From Ramlibacter paludis (GTDB lineage Bacteria; Pseudomonadota; Gammaproteobacteria; Burkholderiales; Burkholderiaceae_C), in assembly GCF_022012305.1 (NCBI RefSeq), contig NZ_JAKLTM010000004.1, positions 496,001 to 560,000 on the forward strand: a stretch of DNA of 64,000 bases, written 5' to 3'. Positions 17,976 through 26,261 of this stretch are shown one piece after another. A program made the position numbers and the translations under genes. Every line of letters starts with the position of its first letter. The first letter of the stretch is position 1. The notes below the pieces were generated by a model that was given only the letters and a program-made list of their open reading frames with translations, searched no databases and was not told where the DNA came from.

Positions 17976-18797
17976 TCAGCGGTACAGCTGTTCCGCATTG
18001 GTACCCAGCACCTGCCGCACGACGGCATCGCTGCCGGACCAGTCCATGAACATGTCCAGCAGTTGCACCGTGTCCGGCGCCGGGGCCACGCGCAGGTGCG
18101 GCCAGTCGCTGCCCCACACCAGGCGCTCGGGGTTCGCGGCCACCAGTGCCTGCTGGAACGGGCGACCCGCTTCCCAGTCGCTTTCCTGCAGCAGGTTGCG
18201 GTAGGCGCACAGCTTCACCCACACCCGGCCAGACTCGAGCAGCGCCAGCAAGGTGCGAAAGCCCGGGTCGTCCACGCCCGCCTGCACGTCGAAGCCGCCC
18301 ATGTGGTCGATGACGACCGGGACCGGCAGCGAGCGAATCTGCTGCGCGATCGCCGGCAGCGCGCGGCAATCGGTCCAGAGCTCGGCATGCAGTCCCGCAT
18401 CGGCGAGCTGCGGGGCGAGCGCGCGCAGGTCCTCGAAGGACGCGCTGCCGGCGAAATTGGCGCCGGCGCCGCTGCGATGGCTGAAGCGCGCACCGCGCAC
18501 GCCTTGCGCGCGCAAGCCCGCCAGGGGCAACGCGCTGCCGGGCCGCACCACCACCACGCCGCGCAGCGTGTCCTGCGCAGCCAGCGCGTGCAGCAGCAGC
18601 GAATGATCGTCGCCGTAGGCGCTCGGGTGGACCAGCACGCCGTGGGTGAGGCCCAGGCGCCGCAGCAGCGCCATGTACTGCGGCTCCATCGCCTCCGGCG
18701 GCGTGTAGCTGCGCTCGGCCGCCAGCGGGAAGCGTTCGTAGGGACCGAACAGGTGGGCGTGGCAGTCCCAGCCGCCCGACACGTTGGCTTCGCTCAT
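17976..18797 (-). CDS. Metal-dependent hydrolase, amidohydrolase superfamily (LigI-like)
   Basis: A 273-residue TIM-barrel hydrolase. DCHAHLFGP at residues 11-19 gives the first metal/substrate His pair, VIDHMGGFD the barrel His, and VWGSDWPH the C-terminal Asp. These match 2-pyrone-4,6-dicarboxylate lactonase and related lactonases. Its ATG overlaps the AhpD-like stop (ATGA at 18794-18797), so the pair is translationally coupled. Lactone opening fits a cluster that also holds a muconate-lactonizing relative and a carboxymuconolactone-decarboxylase-like protein. The exact substrate is unknown. Confidence 0.87.
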   Translation of the reverse strand: MSEANVSGGWDCHAHLFGPYERFPLAAERSYTPPEAMEPQYMALLRRLGLTHGVLVHPSAYGDDHSLLLHALAAQDTLRGVVVVRPGSALPLAGLRAQGVRGARFSHRSGAGANFAGSASFEDLRALAPQLADAGLHAELWTDCRALPAIAQQIRSLPVPVVIDHMGGFDVQAGVDDPGFRTLLALLESGRVWVKLCAYRNLLQESDWEAGRPFQQALVAANPERLVWGSDWPHLRVAPAPDTVQLLDMFMDWSGSDAVVRQVLGTNAEQLYR

Positions 18798-19366
18798 GCC
18801 AGCTCGCCCTGCTGCGGCAGTGCGAAGGCCGGCCGAACGCCCTCGGGCAGCGGGATCTCGTGGCAGTTCAAGGTCATGGCGACCATCGTGTAGTAGCCGA
18901 TGAGGGCGGTCAGTTCCACCACGGTGCGTTCGCCGAAGCGCGCGAGCGCCGCGGCATAGGTGGCGTCGGAAACGGACTTGTGGCGATTGAGTTCGACGGC
19001 ATAGCGCCAGACCAGCGCGTCGTCCGCCGTGAGGCCGGGCGGCTCGACCTGCGCCAGCAGCGCATCGAGGATCGCGGGCTCTATGCCTGCCTTCTCGCCC
19101 TCGATGCGGTGCGCATACCACTCGAAGGGCGAGTTGCAGGCGCGGCCGGTCACGAGGATGGCGATCTCCGACAGGCGCGGCGGCAGCGAGGTGCCATAGC
19201 GCAGCAAGGCGCCCAGCGCCTGCCACTTGTCGGCCAGCTCGGCGTTGTGCAGCACCGCGCGCAGCGGCCCCTGGATCTTGCCGCGCGGGCCGGAGACGAT
19301 CTTGTCGTAGACCGCCTTCTGGGCGGCGTCCATCTGGCCGGGGGATGGCAAGGTGATGCGGGGCAT
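18794..19366 (-). CDS. Carboxymuconolactone decarboxylase (AhpD-like) family protein
   Basis: A 190-residue all-helical protein of the CMD/AhpD family. The core segment GRACNSPFEWYAHRIEGEKAGI lies near residues 94-115 (span only) and carries Glu, His and one Cys, but not the CxxC of peroxidase-type AhpD. It may therefore be a decarboxylase or lactone-handling protein rather than a peroxidase. It is first in a two-gene operon with the LigI-like hydrolase. The upstream gap has a weaker copy of the shared promoter element (19412-19429). Confidence 0.85.
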   Translation of the reverse strand: MPRITLPSPGQMDAAQKAVYDKIVSGPRGKIQGPLRAVLHNAELADKWQALGALLRYGTSLPPRLSEIAILVTGRACNSPFEWYAHRIEGEKAGIEPAILDALLAQVEPPGLTADDALVWRYAVELNRHKSVSDATYAAALARFGERTVVELTALIGYYTMVAMTLNCHEIPLPEGVRPAFALPQQGELA

Positions 19367-19411
19367 GGATCCATCATAGGCAGCGCCCCACGCCCCCGTG
19401 GCCGCCGTCCG

Positions 19412-19429
19412 GCAACCCTGCTATGCGGG
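19412..19429. promoter_or_regulatory. Degenerate copy of the shared promoter element
   Basis: GCAACCCTGCTATGCGGG resembles the exact element at 9014-8996 and 16040-16058, with the CTGCTATGC core kept and the flanks changed. It lies about 50 bases upstream of the AhpD-like start, in the opposite orientation to the other two relative to the gene. Its core is nearly palindromic, so orientation may not matter. Function is inferred only. Confidence 0.4.
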
Positions 19430-19443
19430 AAGCTGCAAGGCGG

Positions 19444-20082
19444 CTAGCGCGCCTTCGCCGGCGCCCGCCCCGCGATCGCCGCATCCAGCAGCGCCGTCGC
19501 CATCGCCTTCGCCGCCCCCGCCGAGGCGACGTTCCCGTCCATCTGCGCCGACACCAGCGCGCCGTCGTAGAGCATCACCAGCTGCTGCACCAGCGTCGGC
19601 ACGTTGCGCGCGCCCGCTTCCTTCGCCAGTTGCGTGAAGAGCGACCGGATGTAGCCACGGTAGTCGTCGCAGACCTGGCGCGTGCGCTCGCCGCCCGGCA
19701 ACTCCGAATTCGCCATCAGGAAGGCACAGCCGCGAAAACCCGGCGTGGCGAAGGTGTCCGCCATGGCGTCGAAGACGGCCAGCAGCTGCTCGCGCGGTGC
19801 CTCGTGCTGCGCGATCTTGGCTTCGATGCGCCGGCGCCGGGCCTCGCCCTTGCCCTCCAGGTAGGCGCGCACCAGTTCTTCCTTGCTGCCGAAGGTGGCG
19901 TACAGCGAAGCCTTGGCGACGCCGGCATGGGCCAGCACGCGGTCGATGCCGACGCTGTTGATGCCCTCCCGGTAGAAAAGCTCGTCGGCGGCGGCAAGCA
20001 GGCGCTCGCGCACGGGCAGCCGCTCGGCCGTGGAGGCGTTGGGGGCCGGGTTCTCGGTTCGGGTCGCGGATCTCGTGGACAT
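19444..20082 (-). CDS. TetR-family transcriptional repressor
   Basis: A 212-residue repressor. The N-terminal helix-turn-helix (residues about 20-65) contains INSVGIDRVLAHAGVAKASLY and the FGSKEELVRAYL helix, followed by a ligand-binding domain with AFLMANSELPGG. I start it at 20082 (MSTRSA); a longer ATG at 20118 would place coding sequence across both operators. Perfect palindromes at 20096-20109 and 20123-20136 lie in the gap to the divergent MFS gene, so it should repress both itself and the exporter, with a drug-like compound as inducer. Confidence 0.92.
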   Translation of the reverse strand: MSTRSATRTENPAPNASTAERLPVRERLLAAADELFYREGINSVGIDRVLAHAGVAKASLYATFGSKEELVRAYLEGKGEARRRRIEAKIAQHEAPREQLLAVFDAMADTFATPGFRGCAFLMANSELPGGERTRQVCDDYRGYIRSLFTQLAKEAGARNVPTLVQQLVMLYDGALVSAQMDGNVASAGAAKAMATALLDAAIAGRAPAKAR

Positions 20083-20086
20083 GGGC

Positions 20087-20136
20087 TTGACATTAACAGA
20101 CAGGTCTGTATAGTGCAAATAGACAGACCTGTCTGT
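20087..20136 (+). promoter_or_regulatory. Exporter promoter with two TetR operators
   Basis: TTGACA (20087-20092), a 16-base spacer and TATAGT (20109-20114) form a strong promoter toward the MFS gene. ACAGACAGGTCTGT (20096-20109) fills the spacer. Its exact reverse complement, ACAGACCTGTCTGT, lies at 20123-20136, with centres 27 bp apart. A repressor dimer on the first site would block RNA polymerase directly. Confidence 0.85.
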
Positions 20137-20152
20137 TCAAGGAAAGTTCCCG

Positions 20153-21436
20153 ATGACCACGACCTGCCCCGCCGCCTCGCTGCCGCCCACAGTCACCACC
20201 TCCCTGGCCGCGCCGCCGCTCGCCGTGCCGCGTGCCAAGCCCGTCGCCAAACCCGCCGCCAAACCCGCCGGCTTTTACCTGCTGGCCTCGATCACCATCT
20301 CCTTCCTCGCCGGCTCCAGCGCGCCCACGCCGCTGTACCCGGTCTACCAGGCGCTGTGGGGCTTCTCGCCCGCCACCGTCACCGCCGTCTTCTCTTCCTA
20401 TGTGCTGGTGCTGCTGGCCGCGCTGCTGGTGTTCGGGCGCCTGAGCGACCACATCGGCCGCAAGCCCGTGATCCTCGCTTCGGTCGCGCTGCAGCTCGTG
20501 GCGATGGCGGTGTTTGCCGGCGCGCAAGGCGTGGCCGCGCTGTACGCGGGCCGCATCCTGCAAGGCCTGGCCACCGGCGCCGCGATTGCCGCCGTAGGCG
20601 CCGGCATGCTGGACCTCGATCGCACCAAGGGCACGATCGCCAATGCGGTGGCGCCCGCCATGGGAACCGCGCTCGGCGGCTTCGTCTCCGGCCTGCTGGT
20701 GCACTACCTGCCCGCGCCCACGCACCTGGTGTACGCCGTGCTGGCGGCGCTCTACCTGCTGCAAGGCCTGGGCATCGCCCTGCTGCCCGAGCCCGGCCAG
20801 CGCCGCGCCGGCGCCTGGGCCTCGCTCAAGCCGCAGCTCGCGACGCCGGAAGCCGCGCGTGCGCCGCTGCGCATGGCCGTCCCTATCCTGGTGGCCGGCT
20901 GGGCGCTCGCCGGCTTCTACGCCTCGCTCGGCCCGGCCCTGATCCACCGCGTCTTCGGCTTCGACGCGTCGCTCGGCGGCGGCTTCGCCCTCTTCCTGCT
21001 GGCCGGCAGCGCAGGCATCGCCGTGCTCGTGCTGAAGGACCTGCAACCGCTGCGGCTGATGCAGATCGGCGCCGCCGCGCTCGCGACCGGCATGGCCGGC
21101 GTGCTGTGGGCGTTGTCCTCGCACCAGCCCGGCGGCTTCCTGGCGGCCGCCATCCTGGCCGGCATCGGCTTCGGCACCGGCTTCCAGGGCGGCGTGCGCA
21201 GCGTCGTCGCCACCGCCAGTCCGGCGCAACGGGCGGGCGTGCTGTCGGTCGTGTTCGTCGTCTCGTACATCGCGATGGGACTGCCCGCGGTGATCGCGGG
21301 AATCGTCGCCGCGCGCAGCGGCAACCTGGTCGCCACCGGCCTCGGCTTCGGCGGCTTCGTGCTCGCCCTCGCGCTGCTCGCGCTGCGCGCCACCACTGCT
21401 TCCCCGCCCGGCGCCGGCTCGCGCGTCCTCGAATGA
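20153..21436 (+). CDS. MFS transporter, probable efflux pump
   Basis: A 427-residue inner-membrane protein with about twelve hydrophobic segments. An unusual Pro/Ala/Lys-rich N terminus of about 40 residues precedes the first helix. GRLSDHIGRKPV near residues 98-109 is the conserved MFS loop between helices 2 and 3, which identifies a drug:proton antiporter-like subfamily. AAGGAAAG precedes the ATG. It diverges from the TetR repressor and is followed by an SDR gene whose reading begins at or just after its stop, so exporter and oxidoreductase are co-expressed. The substrate is unknown. Confidence 0.9.
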   Translation: MTTTCPAASLPPTVTTSLAAPPLAVPRAKPVAKPAAKPAGFYLLASITISFLAGSSAPTPLYPVYQALWGFSPATVTAVFSSYVLVLLAALLVFGRLSDHIGRKPVILASVALQLVAMAVFAGAQGVAALYAGRILQGLATGAAIAAVGAGMLDLDRTKGTIANAVAPAMGTALGGFVSGLLVHYLPAPTHLVYAVLAALYLLQGLGIALLPEPGQRRAGAWASLKPQLATPEAARAPLRMAVPILVAGWALAGFYASLGPALIHRVFGFDASLGGGFALFLLAGSAGIAVLVLKDLQPLRLMQIGAAALATGMAGVLWALSSHQPGGFLAAAILAGIGFGTGFQGGVRSVVATASPAQRAGVLSVVFVVSYIAMGLPAVIAGIVAARSGNLVATGLGFGGFVLALALLALRATTASPPGAGSRVLE

Positions 21437-21450
21437 AAGAGTCTTCCACC

Positions 21451-22152
21451 ATGCAACTCGCCAACTCCACCGTCTTCATCACCGGCGCCAACCGCGGCAT
21501 CGGTCTCGCCTTTGCCCGCGCGGCGCTGCAGCGCGGCGCCCGCAAGGTCTACGCCGGCGCGCGCGACCCGGACAGCGTCACGCTGGCCGGCGTCATCCCG
21601 GTGCGGCTGGACGTGAACAATCCCGATTCCGTCGCGGCCGCGGCACGCAAGGCCGGCGATGCGCAGATCGTGATCAACAACGCGGGCATCGCCCAGTTCG
21701 GCGGTTTTCTCGCGCCCAACGGCCTGCAGTCCGCGCACGCCCAGATGGAAACCAACTTCTTCGGCCCGCTGCGCATCGCACAAGCCTTCGCGCCCATCCT
21801 GCAGGCCAACGGCGGCGGCGCGCTGCTGAACGTGCTGTCGGTCGCGAGCTGGATCAGCCGGCCGCAACTCGCCGTCTATGCGGCCAGCAAGACGGCGGCC
21901 TGGAGCCTCACCAACGGCCTGCGCAACGAACTGCGGCCGCACGGCACGCAGGTGCTGGGACTGCACATGGGTTTCGTCGATACCGACCTCACCACCGGCA
22001 TCGACGCGCCGAAGTCGAACGCCGACGACATCGTGCGGGCGGCGCTGGATGCGCTGGAGGCCGGGGCCGAGGAAGTGCTGGCCGACGAGATCACGCGGCA
22101 GGTGAAACGCGGCTTGTCCGGCGAGCCGGGGGTGTACCTGGCCGCGCCGTGA
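21451..22152 (+). CDS. Short-chain dehydrogenase/reductase (SDR)
   Basis: A 233-residue NAD(P)-dependent oxidoreductase. TGANRGIG (residues 11-18) is the cofactor-binding glycine motif, NNAG the structural motif, and YAASK the catalytic Tyr-Lys pair with Ser in LSVAS upstream. I chose the ATG at 21451, which has GAAAGAG ahead of it. An in-frame ATG at 21433 overlaps the MFS stop (ATGA) and is a reasonable alternative. Co-transcription with the TetR-controlled exporter suggests it modifies the same toxic compound or a related carbonyl. Confidence 0.9.
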   Translation: MQLANSTVFITGANRGIGLAFARAALQRGARKVYAGARDPDSVTLAGVIPVRLDVNNPDSVAAAARKAGDAQIVINNAGIAQFGGFLAPNGLQSAHAQMETNFFGPLRIAQAFAPILQANGGGALLNVLSVASWISRPQLAVYAASKTAAWSLTNGLRNELRPHGTQVLGLHMGFVDTDLTTGIDAPKSNADDIVRAALDALEAGAEEVLADEITRQVKRGLSGEPGVYLAAP

Positions 22153-22154
22153 GA

Positions 22155-22181
22155 GCCGGGGTGCGCGGAGCGCAACCCGGC
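22155..22181. terminator. Hairpin between convergent SDR and GGT genes
   Basis: Two 12-base arms (22155-22166 and 22170-22181) pair with one mismatch around a three-base loop, just after the SDR stop and before the GGT stop. There is no T run. It probably acts for both strands. Confidence 0.6.
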
Positions 22182-22189
22182 CTGCCTGG

Positions 22190-23929
22190 CTAGTAACCGC
22201 GCGCCAGGCCGGAATTGCGGCGCGGGTCGTTGGCGCCGTAATAGCGGTTGGCGCCGACCGGCTTGCCCTTGAGCGAAGGCGCGCCGACCAGGATGGCGGC
22301 GATGTGGTTGGCCGGCTGCGGATTGCCGAACTTGTGGCCCATGCCTTCCAGCAGCTTGCGCGTGTCGGGGCTCACCGCGAAGCGTTCCAGGTTGGTCGTT
22401 TCGGGCAGCCATTGCTGGTGGAAGCGCGGCGCGTCCACCGCCTCCTGCAGGTCCATGTCGTAGTCGATCACGTTCAGGATGGTGTGCAGCACCGCGGTGA
22501 TGATCCGGCTGCCGCCCGGCGTGCCGACCACCATCACCGGCTTGCCGTTTTGCGTCACGATCGTCGGCGACATCGAACTCAAGGGCGTCTTGCCGGGCGC
22601 AATGGAGTTCGCCTGGCCCTGCACCAGCCCGTACAGGTTGGGCACGCCGACCTTGGCGGTGAAGTCGTCCATCTCGTCGTTCAGCAGCACGCCGGTGCCG
22701 GCGGCCGTGATCTTCGCGCCGAACCAGTCGTTGAGCGTGTAGGTCACCGAAACCGCGTTGCCGTCCTTGTCGACGATCGAATAGTGCGTGGTGTTGCTGC
22801 CCTCGTGCGGCGGCACGCCCGGCTTGATCTCGGCAGAGATGCCGGCCTTGTCGGGCGCGATCACCTGGCGCAGCGACGCGGCGTACGTCTTGGAAAGCAG
22901 GCGGTCCAGCGGGTTCTTCACGAAGTCCGGGTCGCCCAGGTAGCTATTGCGGTCCATGTAGGCATGCCGCATCGCTTCGATCTGGTAGTGCACCGCCTGC
23001 GCCGAGCGGTAGCCCAGGTCGCGCAGGGGATAGCCTTCCAGGATGTTGAGGATCTCGCAGATCACCACCCCGCCCGAGCTGGGCGGCGGCGCCGAGACGA
23101 TGTGGAAGCCGCGGTAGTCGCACTCCACCGGCGCCAGCTCGCGCACCTTGTATTGATCGAAATCCGCCTGCGCCAGGATGCCGCCGCCCGCGCGGCTGGA
23201 TGCCACGATCGCCGCCGCCACCGGCCCCTGGTAGAAGCCCGCCGCGCCCTGCTGCGCGATGCGGCGCAAGGTCCTGGCCAGGTCCTTCTGCACCAGGCGG
23301 TCGCCCACCGCATAGGGCTCGCCCTTCTTCAGGAAGATGGCCGCCGACGGCGCGTCCTTGCGGAAGCCCTCGGTGGCGGTGCCGAAGATGTCGATGTCGC
23401 CCTGGTCCAGCTGGAAGCCGCGTTCGGCCAGGCCGATGGCGGGCGCGAGGATGTCGCCGCGCTTCATCGTGCCGTACTTGGACAGCGCGTATTCCATGCC
23501 GGCCACCGAACCGGGCACGGCGACGGCGAGATAGCCCGAGGTCGATGCACCCTTGATGACGTTGCCGTCCTTGTCCAGGTACATGTCGGGCTTGGCCGCC
23601 AGCGGCGCCTTCTCGCGGAAGTCGATGAAGCTCTTGCGCCCGTCGGCCAGCTGGATGGTCATGAAGCCACCGCCGCCCAGGTTGCCCGCGGCCGGATAGA
23701 CGACGGCCAATGCGTAGCCGACGGCCACAGCGGCATCGATCGCATTGCCGCCCTTCTTCAGCACGTTCACGCCGACGTCGCTCGCCAGGTGCTGGGCGGT
23801 GACGACCATGCCGTGCTCGGCGGCCACCGGCGCCTGCGACGCGGCGAAGCTGGAGAGGCAGAGCACCGCGGCGGCGATGCCCGCCAGCGGCTTCTTCAGG
23901 AACAGGAACGGGAGGTCCGGTGCGCGCAT
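22190..23929 (-). CDS. ggt: Gamma-glutamyltransferase
   Basis: A 579-residue periplasmic enzyme that cleaves glutathione and other gamma-glutamyl compounds. A leader with hydrophobic GIAAAVLCLSSFAA precedes cleavage near residue 37. The autoprocessing site is GSNTTHYS: Thr380 becomes the N-terminal nucleophile of the small subunit. PLSSMSPTIV and GTPGGSRI are the gamma-glutamyl-binding segments downstream. Length and motifs match the E. coli enzyme. AAGGA precedes the ATG at 23929. It lies 38 bases after the hydrolase gene on the same strand, so the two may share a transcript. Confidence 0.95.
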   Translation of the reverse strand: MRAPDLPFLFLKKPLAGIAAAVLCLSSFAASQAPVAAEHGMVVTAQHLASDVGVNVLKKGGNAIDAAVAVGYALAVVYPAAGNLGGGGFMTIQLADGRKSFIDFREKAPLAAKPDMYLDKDGNVIKGASTSGYLAVAVPGSVAGMEYALSKYGTMKRGDILAPAIGLAERGFQLDQGDIDIFGTATEGFRKDAPSAAIFLKKGEPYAVGDRLVQKDLARTLRRIAQQGAAGFYQGPVAAAIVASSRAGGGILAQADFDQYKVRELAPVECDYRGFHIVSAPPPSSGGVVICEILNILEGYPLRDLGYRSAQAVHYQIEAMRHAYMDRNSYLGDPDFVKNPLDRLLSKTYAASLRQVIAPDKAGISAEIKPGVPPHEGSNTTHYSIVDKDGNAVSVTYTLNDWFGAKITAAGTGVLLNDEMDDFTAKVGVPNLYGLVQGQANSIAPGKTPLSSMSPTIVTQNGKPVMVVGTPGGSRIITAVLHTILNVIDYDMDLQEAVDAPRFHQQWLPETTNLERFAVSPDTRKLLEGMGHKFGNPQPANHIAAILVGAPSLKGKPVGANRYYGANDPRRNSGLARGY

Positions 23930-23967
23930 GGGAAGTCCTTTCGCGGAGGACCCATCATAGCCAGCGC

Positions 23968-25140
23968 CTAGAGAAGGTGGCGCGCGGCGAGCCAGTCGCG
24001 CACCAGCTGCGTCGCCTGCGCCAGCAGCTCGGGCTGGCCGGCGTAGTAGTGGTTGGCGCCCTGCACGGCGTGGAAGGTCTTGTCGGGCGAGACGGCGGCG
24101 GCGAACAGCATCTTGGGATGCGCGGGCGGCGCGCCGTCGTCGGCGCTGTTCTCGATCACCAGCAGCGGCGCGCGCACCCGCGCAGCGGCCGCGAGGCCGT
24201 CGCCGTTGGAGTCGTCCAGCGACCACTGCGACAGCCAGGAGCGCAAGGTCGTGAAGCGCGCCAGGCCTACCGGCCCCGAGTTCACGGTCTCGGGATTGCC
24301 GAGGTAGCACCACTGCGGCTTGCGATCATTGGGGTCGAGCGTGGGGTCGAGGAAGCGCGGGTCCGCCAGCGTGCGATGGACGATGAAGCCGCGCTCCACT
24401 TCGCCGGTGTTGCGCGCCATCAATTCGGCCAGCTGCGCCTTCGCCCAGGCGGTGATGCGCCGCATGCGCGCCAGCTGCGCGGCCCGGTAGCGGCCGATGT
24501 ACGCGGCGCTGTAAGGCGCCTGGTTGGGGTTGCGCGGGTCGTAGAGATCGAGCTCGACCTCGCGCCGGTCGGGATCGGCCTCGTCGATCACCGAAGGATC
24601 GATGACCTCGGCCAGCAGGTGCGCGCGCGACAGGTGCGCGGCCTGGTAGACGATGGCGTCGGCCGGAATGAGGCCCGCGCCTTTCAGGTTGACCGGATCG
24701 CCCGCAGGCGTGTGCGTGATGCGCGGATCCTCGGCCTCCGCCTGGTAGCACATCGCGAGCGAGCCGCCGCCGCTCCAGCCGACCAGCACCACGTGCCGGT
24801 AAGCCCAGACCTCCTTCGCGTGGCGGATGTAGGCGCCCAGGTCGAGCAGGACCTTCTCGAGGATCAGCGCGGTGTCGTTGCGCTGGTAGCGGCTGCCAGC
24901 GCACAGCACGTGCGCGCCGGTGGCGGCCATGGCGCGCGGCACCGGCAGCAGTTGCAGCGTCGACGAGGGATGCATGAAGACCATCAGCGTGTCGCTGGCC
25001 TGGCCTTCCGGCCGGAAGCGTATGCCTTCCAGGTTCACCGCGCCCTGGCTGCCGGAGAACCCATAGGTTTCGGTGAAGGCGGCGGGCTCCTGGTACTGCA
25101 GGTGCACCCATTCGGCCTGGATGGGGAAGGTCGCGGTCAT
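23968..25140 (-). CDS. Alpha/beta hydrolase, 390 residues
   Basis: A large alpha/beta-hydrolase-fold protein without a signal peptide. The nucleophile elbow is GWSGGG (Ser123). A cap insertion of about 130 residues follows, and the acid and base are probably in IENSADDGAPP and QGANHYYAG near the C terminus. The ATG at 25140 is chosen because the longer frame adds an unlikely Cys- and Arg-rich start. The substrate is unknown; the size and cap suggest an esterase or C-C hydrolase on a larger molecule. It precedes the gamma-glutamyltransferase gene on the same strand. Confidence 0.83.
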   Translation of the reverse strand: MTATFPIQAEWVHLQYQEPAAFTETYGFSGSQGAVNLEGIRFRPEGQASDTLMVFMHPSSTLQLLPVPRAMAATGAHVLCAGSRYQRNDTALILEKVLLDLGAYIRHAKEVWAYRHVVLVGWSGGGSLAMCYQAEAEDPRITHTPAGDPVNLKGAGLIPADAIVYQAAHLSRAHLLAEVIDPSVIDEADPDRREVELDLYDPRNPNQAPYSAAYIGRYRAAQLARMRRITAWAKAQLAELMARNTGEVERGFIVHRTLADPRFLDPTLDPNDRKPQWCYLGNPETVNSGPVGLARFTTLRSWLSQWSLDDSNGDGLAAAARVRAPLLVIENSADDGAPPAHPKMLFAAAVSPDKTFHAVQGANHYYAGQPELLAQATQLVRDWLAARHLL

Positions 25141-25247
25141 GCGGGAACTGTAATGGAGCCCTCCCTGCGGGTTGGAGCGGCAGCGGGAATTCGTGCAAGA
25201 TGGCATGCAAGCGCGGCAAGGTTCGCGTCGTCTTGAAGGAGGTTCCG

Positions 25248-25490
25248 ATGCCCGGTGAATCGAGCCATTGGTTTCGCGCGAAGCGTTACGGTTGGGGCTG
25301 GACGCCTTGCACCTGGCAGGGATGGGCCGTCGTGGCGGTCTTCCTGGCTCTGGTGGCCGGTGGCGTGGTGTTCCTCCTGCCGTCGCGCGGGCACTGGTTC
25401 TTCGCCGGCTATGTGGCGGCTCTCACTGCGCTCCTCACCGCGGTATGCCTCGCGAAGGGGGAGTCGCCGCGGTGGCGGTGGGGCAAGTGA
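25248..25490 (+). CDS. Small membrane protein, 80 residues
   Basis: The ATG at 25248 follows AAGGAGG, the best ribosome site in this region, which makes this the real start. The N terminus is WFRAKRYGWGWTPCTWQGW, an aromatic, basic stretch. Two hydrophobic segments follow (about residues 28-45 and 50-66), so it is a two-helix inner-membrane protein with short cytoplasmic ends. I do not recognise a named family, though similar GxGWxPxxWQGW proteins occur in proteobacteria. The cupin gene starts 4 bases after its stop, so the two are co-translated. Confidence 0.75.
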   Translation: MPGESSHWFRAKRYGWGWTPCTWQGWAVVAVFLALVAGGVVFLLPSRGHWFFAGYVAALTALLTAVCLAKGESPRWRWGK

Positions 25491-25493
25491 GCG

Positions 25494-25826
25494 ATGAAGA
25501 CCGAGACCATCACCGTGCGTCCACCTGTCGATACCCGTGAGTTGCCGCGCACCCATCCCGAACCCTGGTTCGCGCAAACGCTCGCATCGCACGGAGGCGC
25601 GAACCTCAAGTTCCGCGTCATGCGAGGCACGGTTGCGGACTTCCACGTCCACACTTCCGGTCCCGAGTGCTTCTTCGTCCTGACCGGCACCGTCACGATC
25701 GACCTGGATTCGGAATCGGTCACCCTGAATCCAGGCCAATTTTTCGAAGTGCCCGCGGGCGTGCGGCATCGATCCCGCGTGGAGGGGGAAGCCACGTTGC
25801 TGGTGTTTGATGGGCTCGCGCCTTGA
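25494..25826 (+). CDS. Cupin-domain protein
   Basis: A 110-residue single-domain cupin. The two cupin motifs are visible: DFHVHTSGPECFFVLTGTVTID near residues 44-65 (span only), with His, His and Glu as probable metal ligands, and FFEVPAGVRHRSRVEG with the second-motif His. Small cupins of this type bind a metal and may act as isomerases or sensors; the substrate is not evident. It lies 4 bases after the small membrane gene and 37 bases before a glyoxalase-like gene. Confidence 0.85.
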   Translation: MKTETITVRPPVDTRELPRTHPEPWFAQTLASHGGANLKFRVMRGTVADFHVHTSGPECFFVLTGTVTIDLDSESVTLNPGQFFEVPAGVRHRSRVEGEATLLVFDGLAP

Positions 25827-25862
25827 GGAGCAGGCCATGATGGATTTGCCTCCATCCCAATC

Positions 25863-26240
25863 ATGATCCACCACCTCTCCGTAGGCGTCGCGGACCTCGC
25901 CAGATCCGCAAGCTTCTACGACGCGGCGCTCGGCGCTCTCGGCTATCGGCGGGTGTTCCAGGACGAGACCGCCATCGGCTACGGGCTCGAGGACGGCAAG
26001 GACAAGTTCTGCCTGAAGGCGAGACCGGGCGCCCGGCCGCCGGGTGCTGGCTTCCACCTGGCGTTTGCCGCCTCGTCGCGGGGCGAGGTCGACCGATTCC
26101 ATGCAGCCGCAATCGCTGCCGGCGGCTCGGACAACGGCCCTCCGGGACCGCGCCCCGGCTACGGCAAACACTATTACGCGGCATTCGTCGTGGACCCGGA
26201 CGGCCACCGCATTGAAGCCGTGATCAACACGCCGGTGTAA
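25863..26240 (+). CDS. VOC-family (glyoxalase-like) protein
   Basis: A 125-residue vicinal-oxygen-chelate fold protein. IHHLSVGVADLARSASFYDAALG is the first beta-alpha module with a metal His, and VVDPDGHRIEAVI the closing module with the acidic ligand. It could be a dioxygenase, lyase or resistance protein; nothing nearby decides. The GKDKFCLKARPGARPPG loop and GYGKHYYAAF are family-typical. It forms a loose operon with the cupin and small membrane protein and converges with putA 22 bases away. Confidence 0.88.
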   Translation: MIHHLSVGVADLARSASFYDAALGALGYRRVFQDETAIGYGLEDGKDKFCLKARPGARPPGAGFHLAFAASSRGEVDRFHAAAIAAGGSDNGPPGPRPGYGKHYYAAFVVDPDGHRIEAVINTPV

Positions 26241-26261
26241 AGCCGCGCCGCGGGCGACCCC

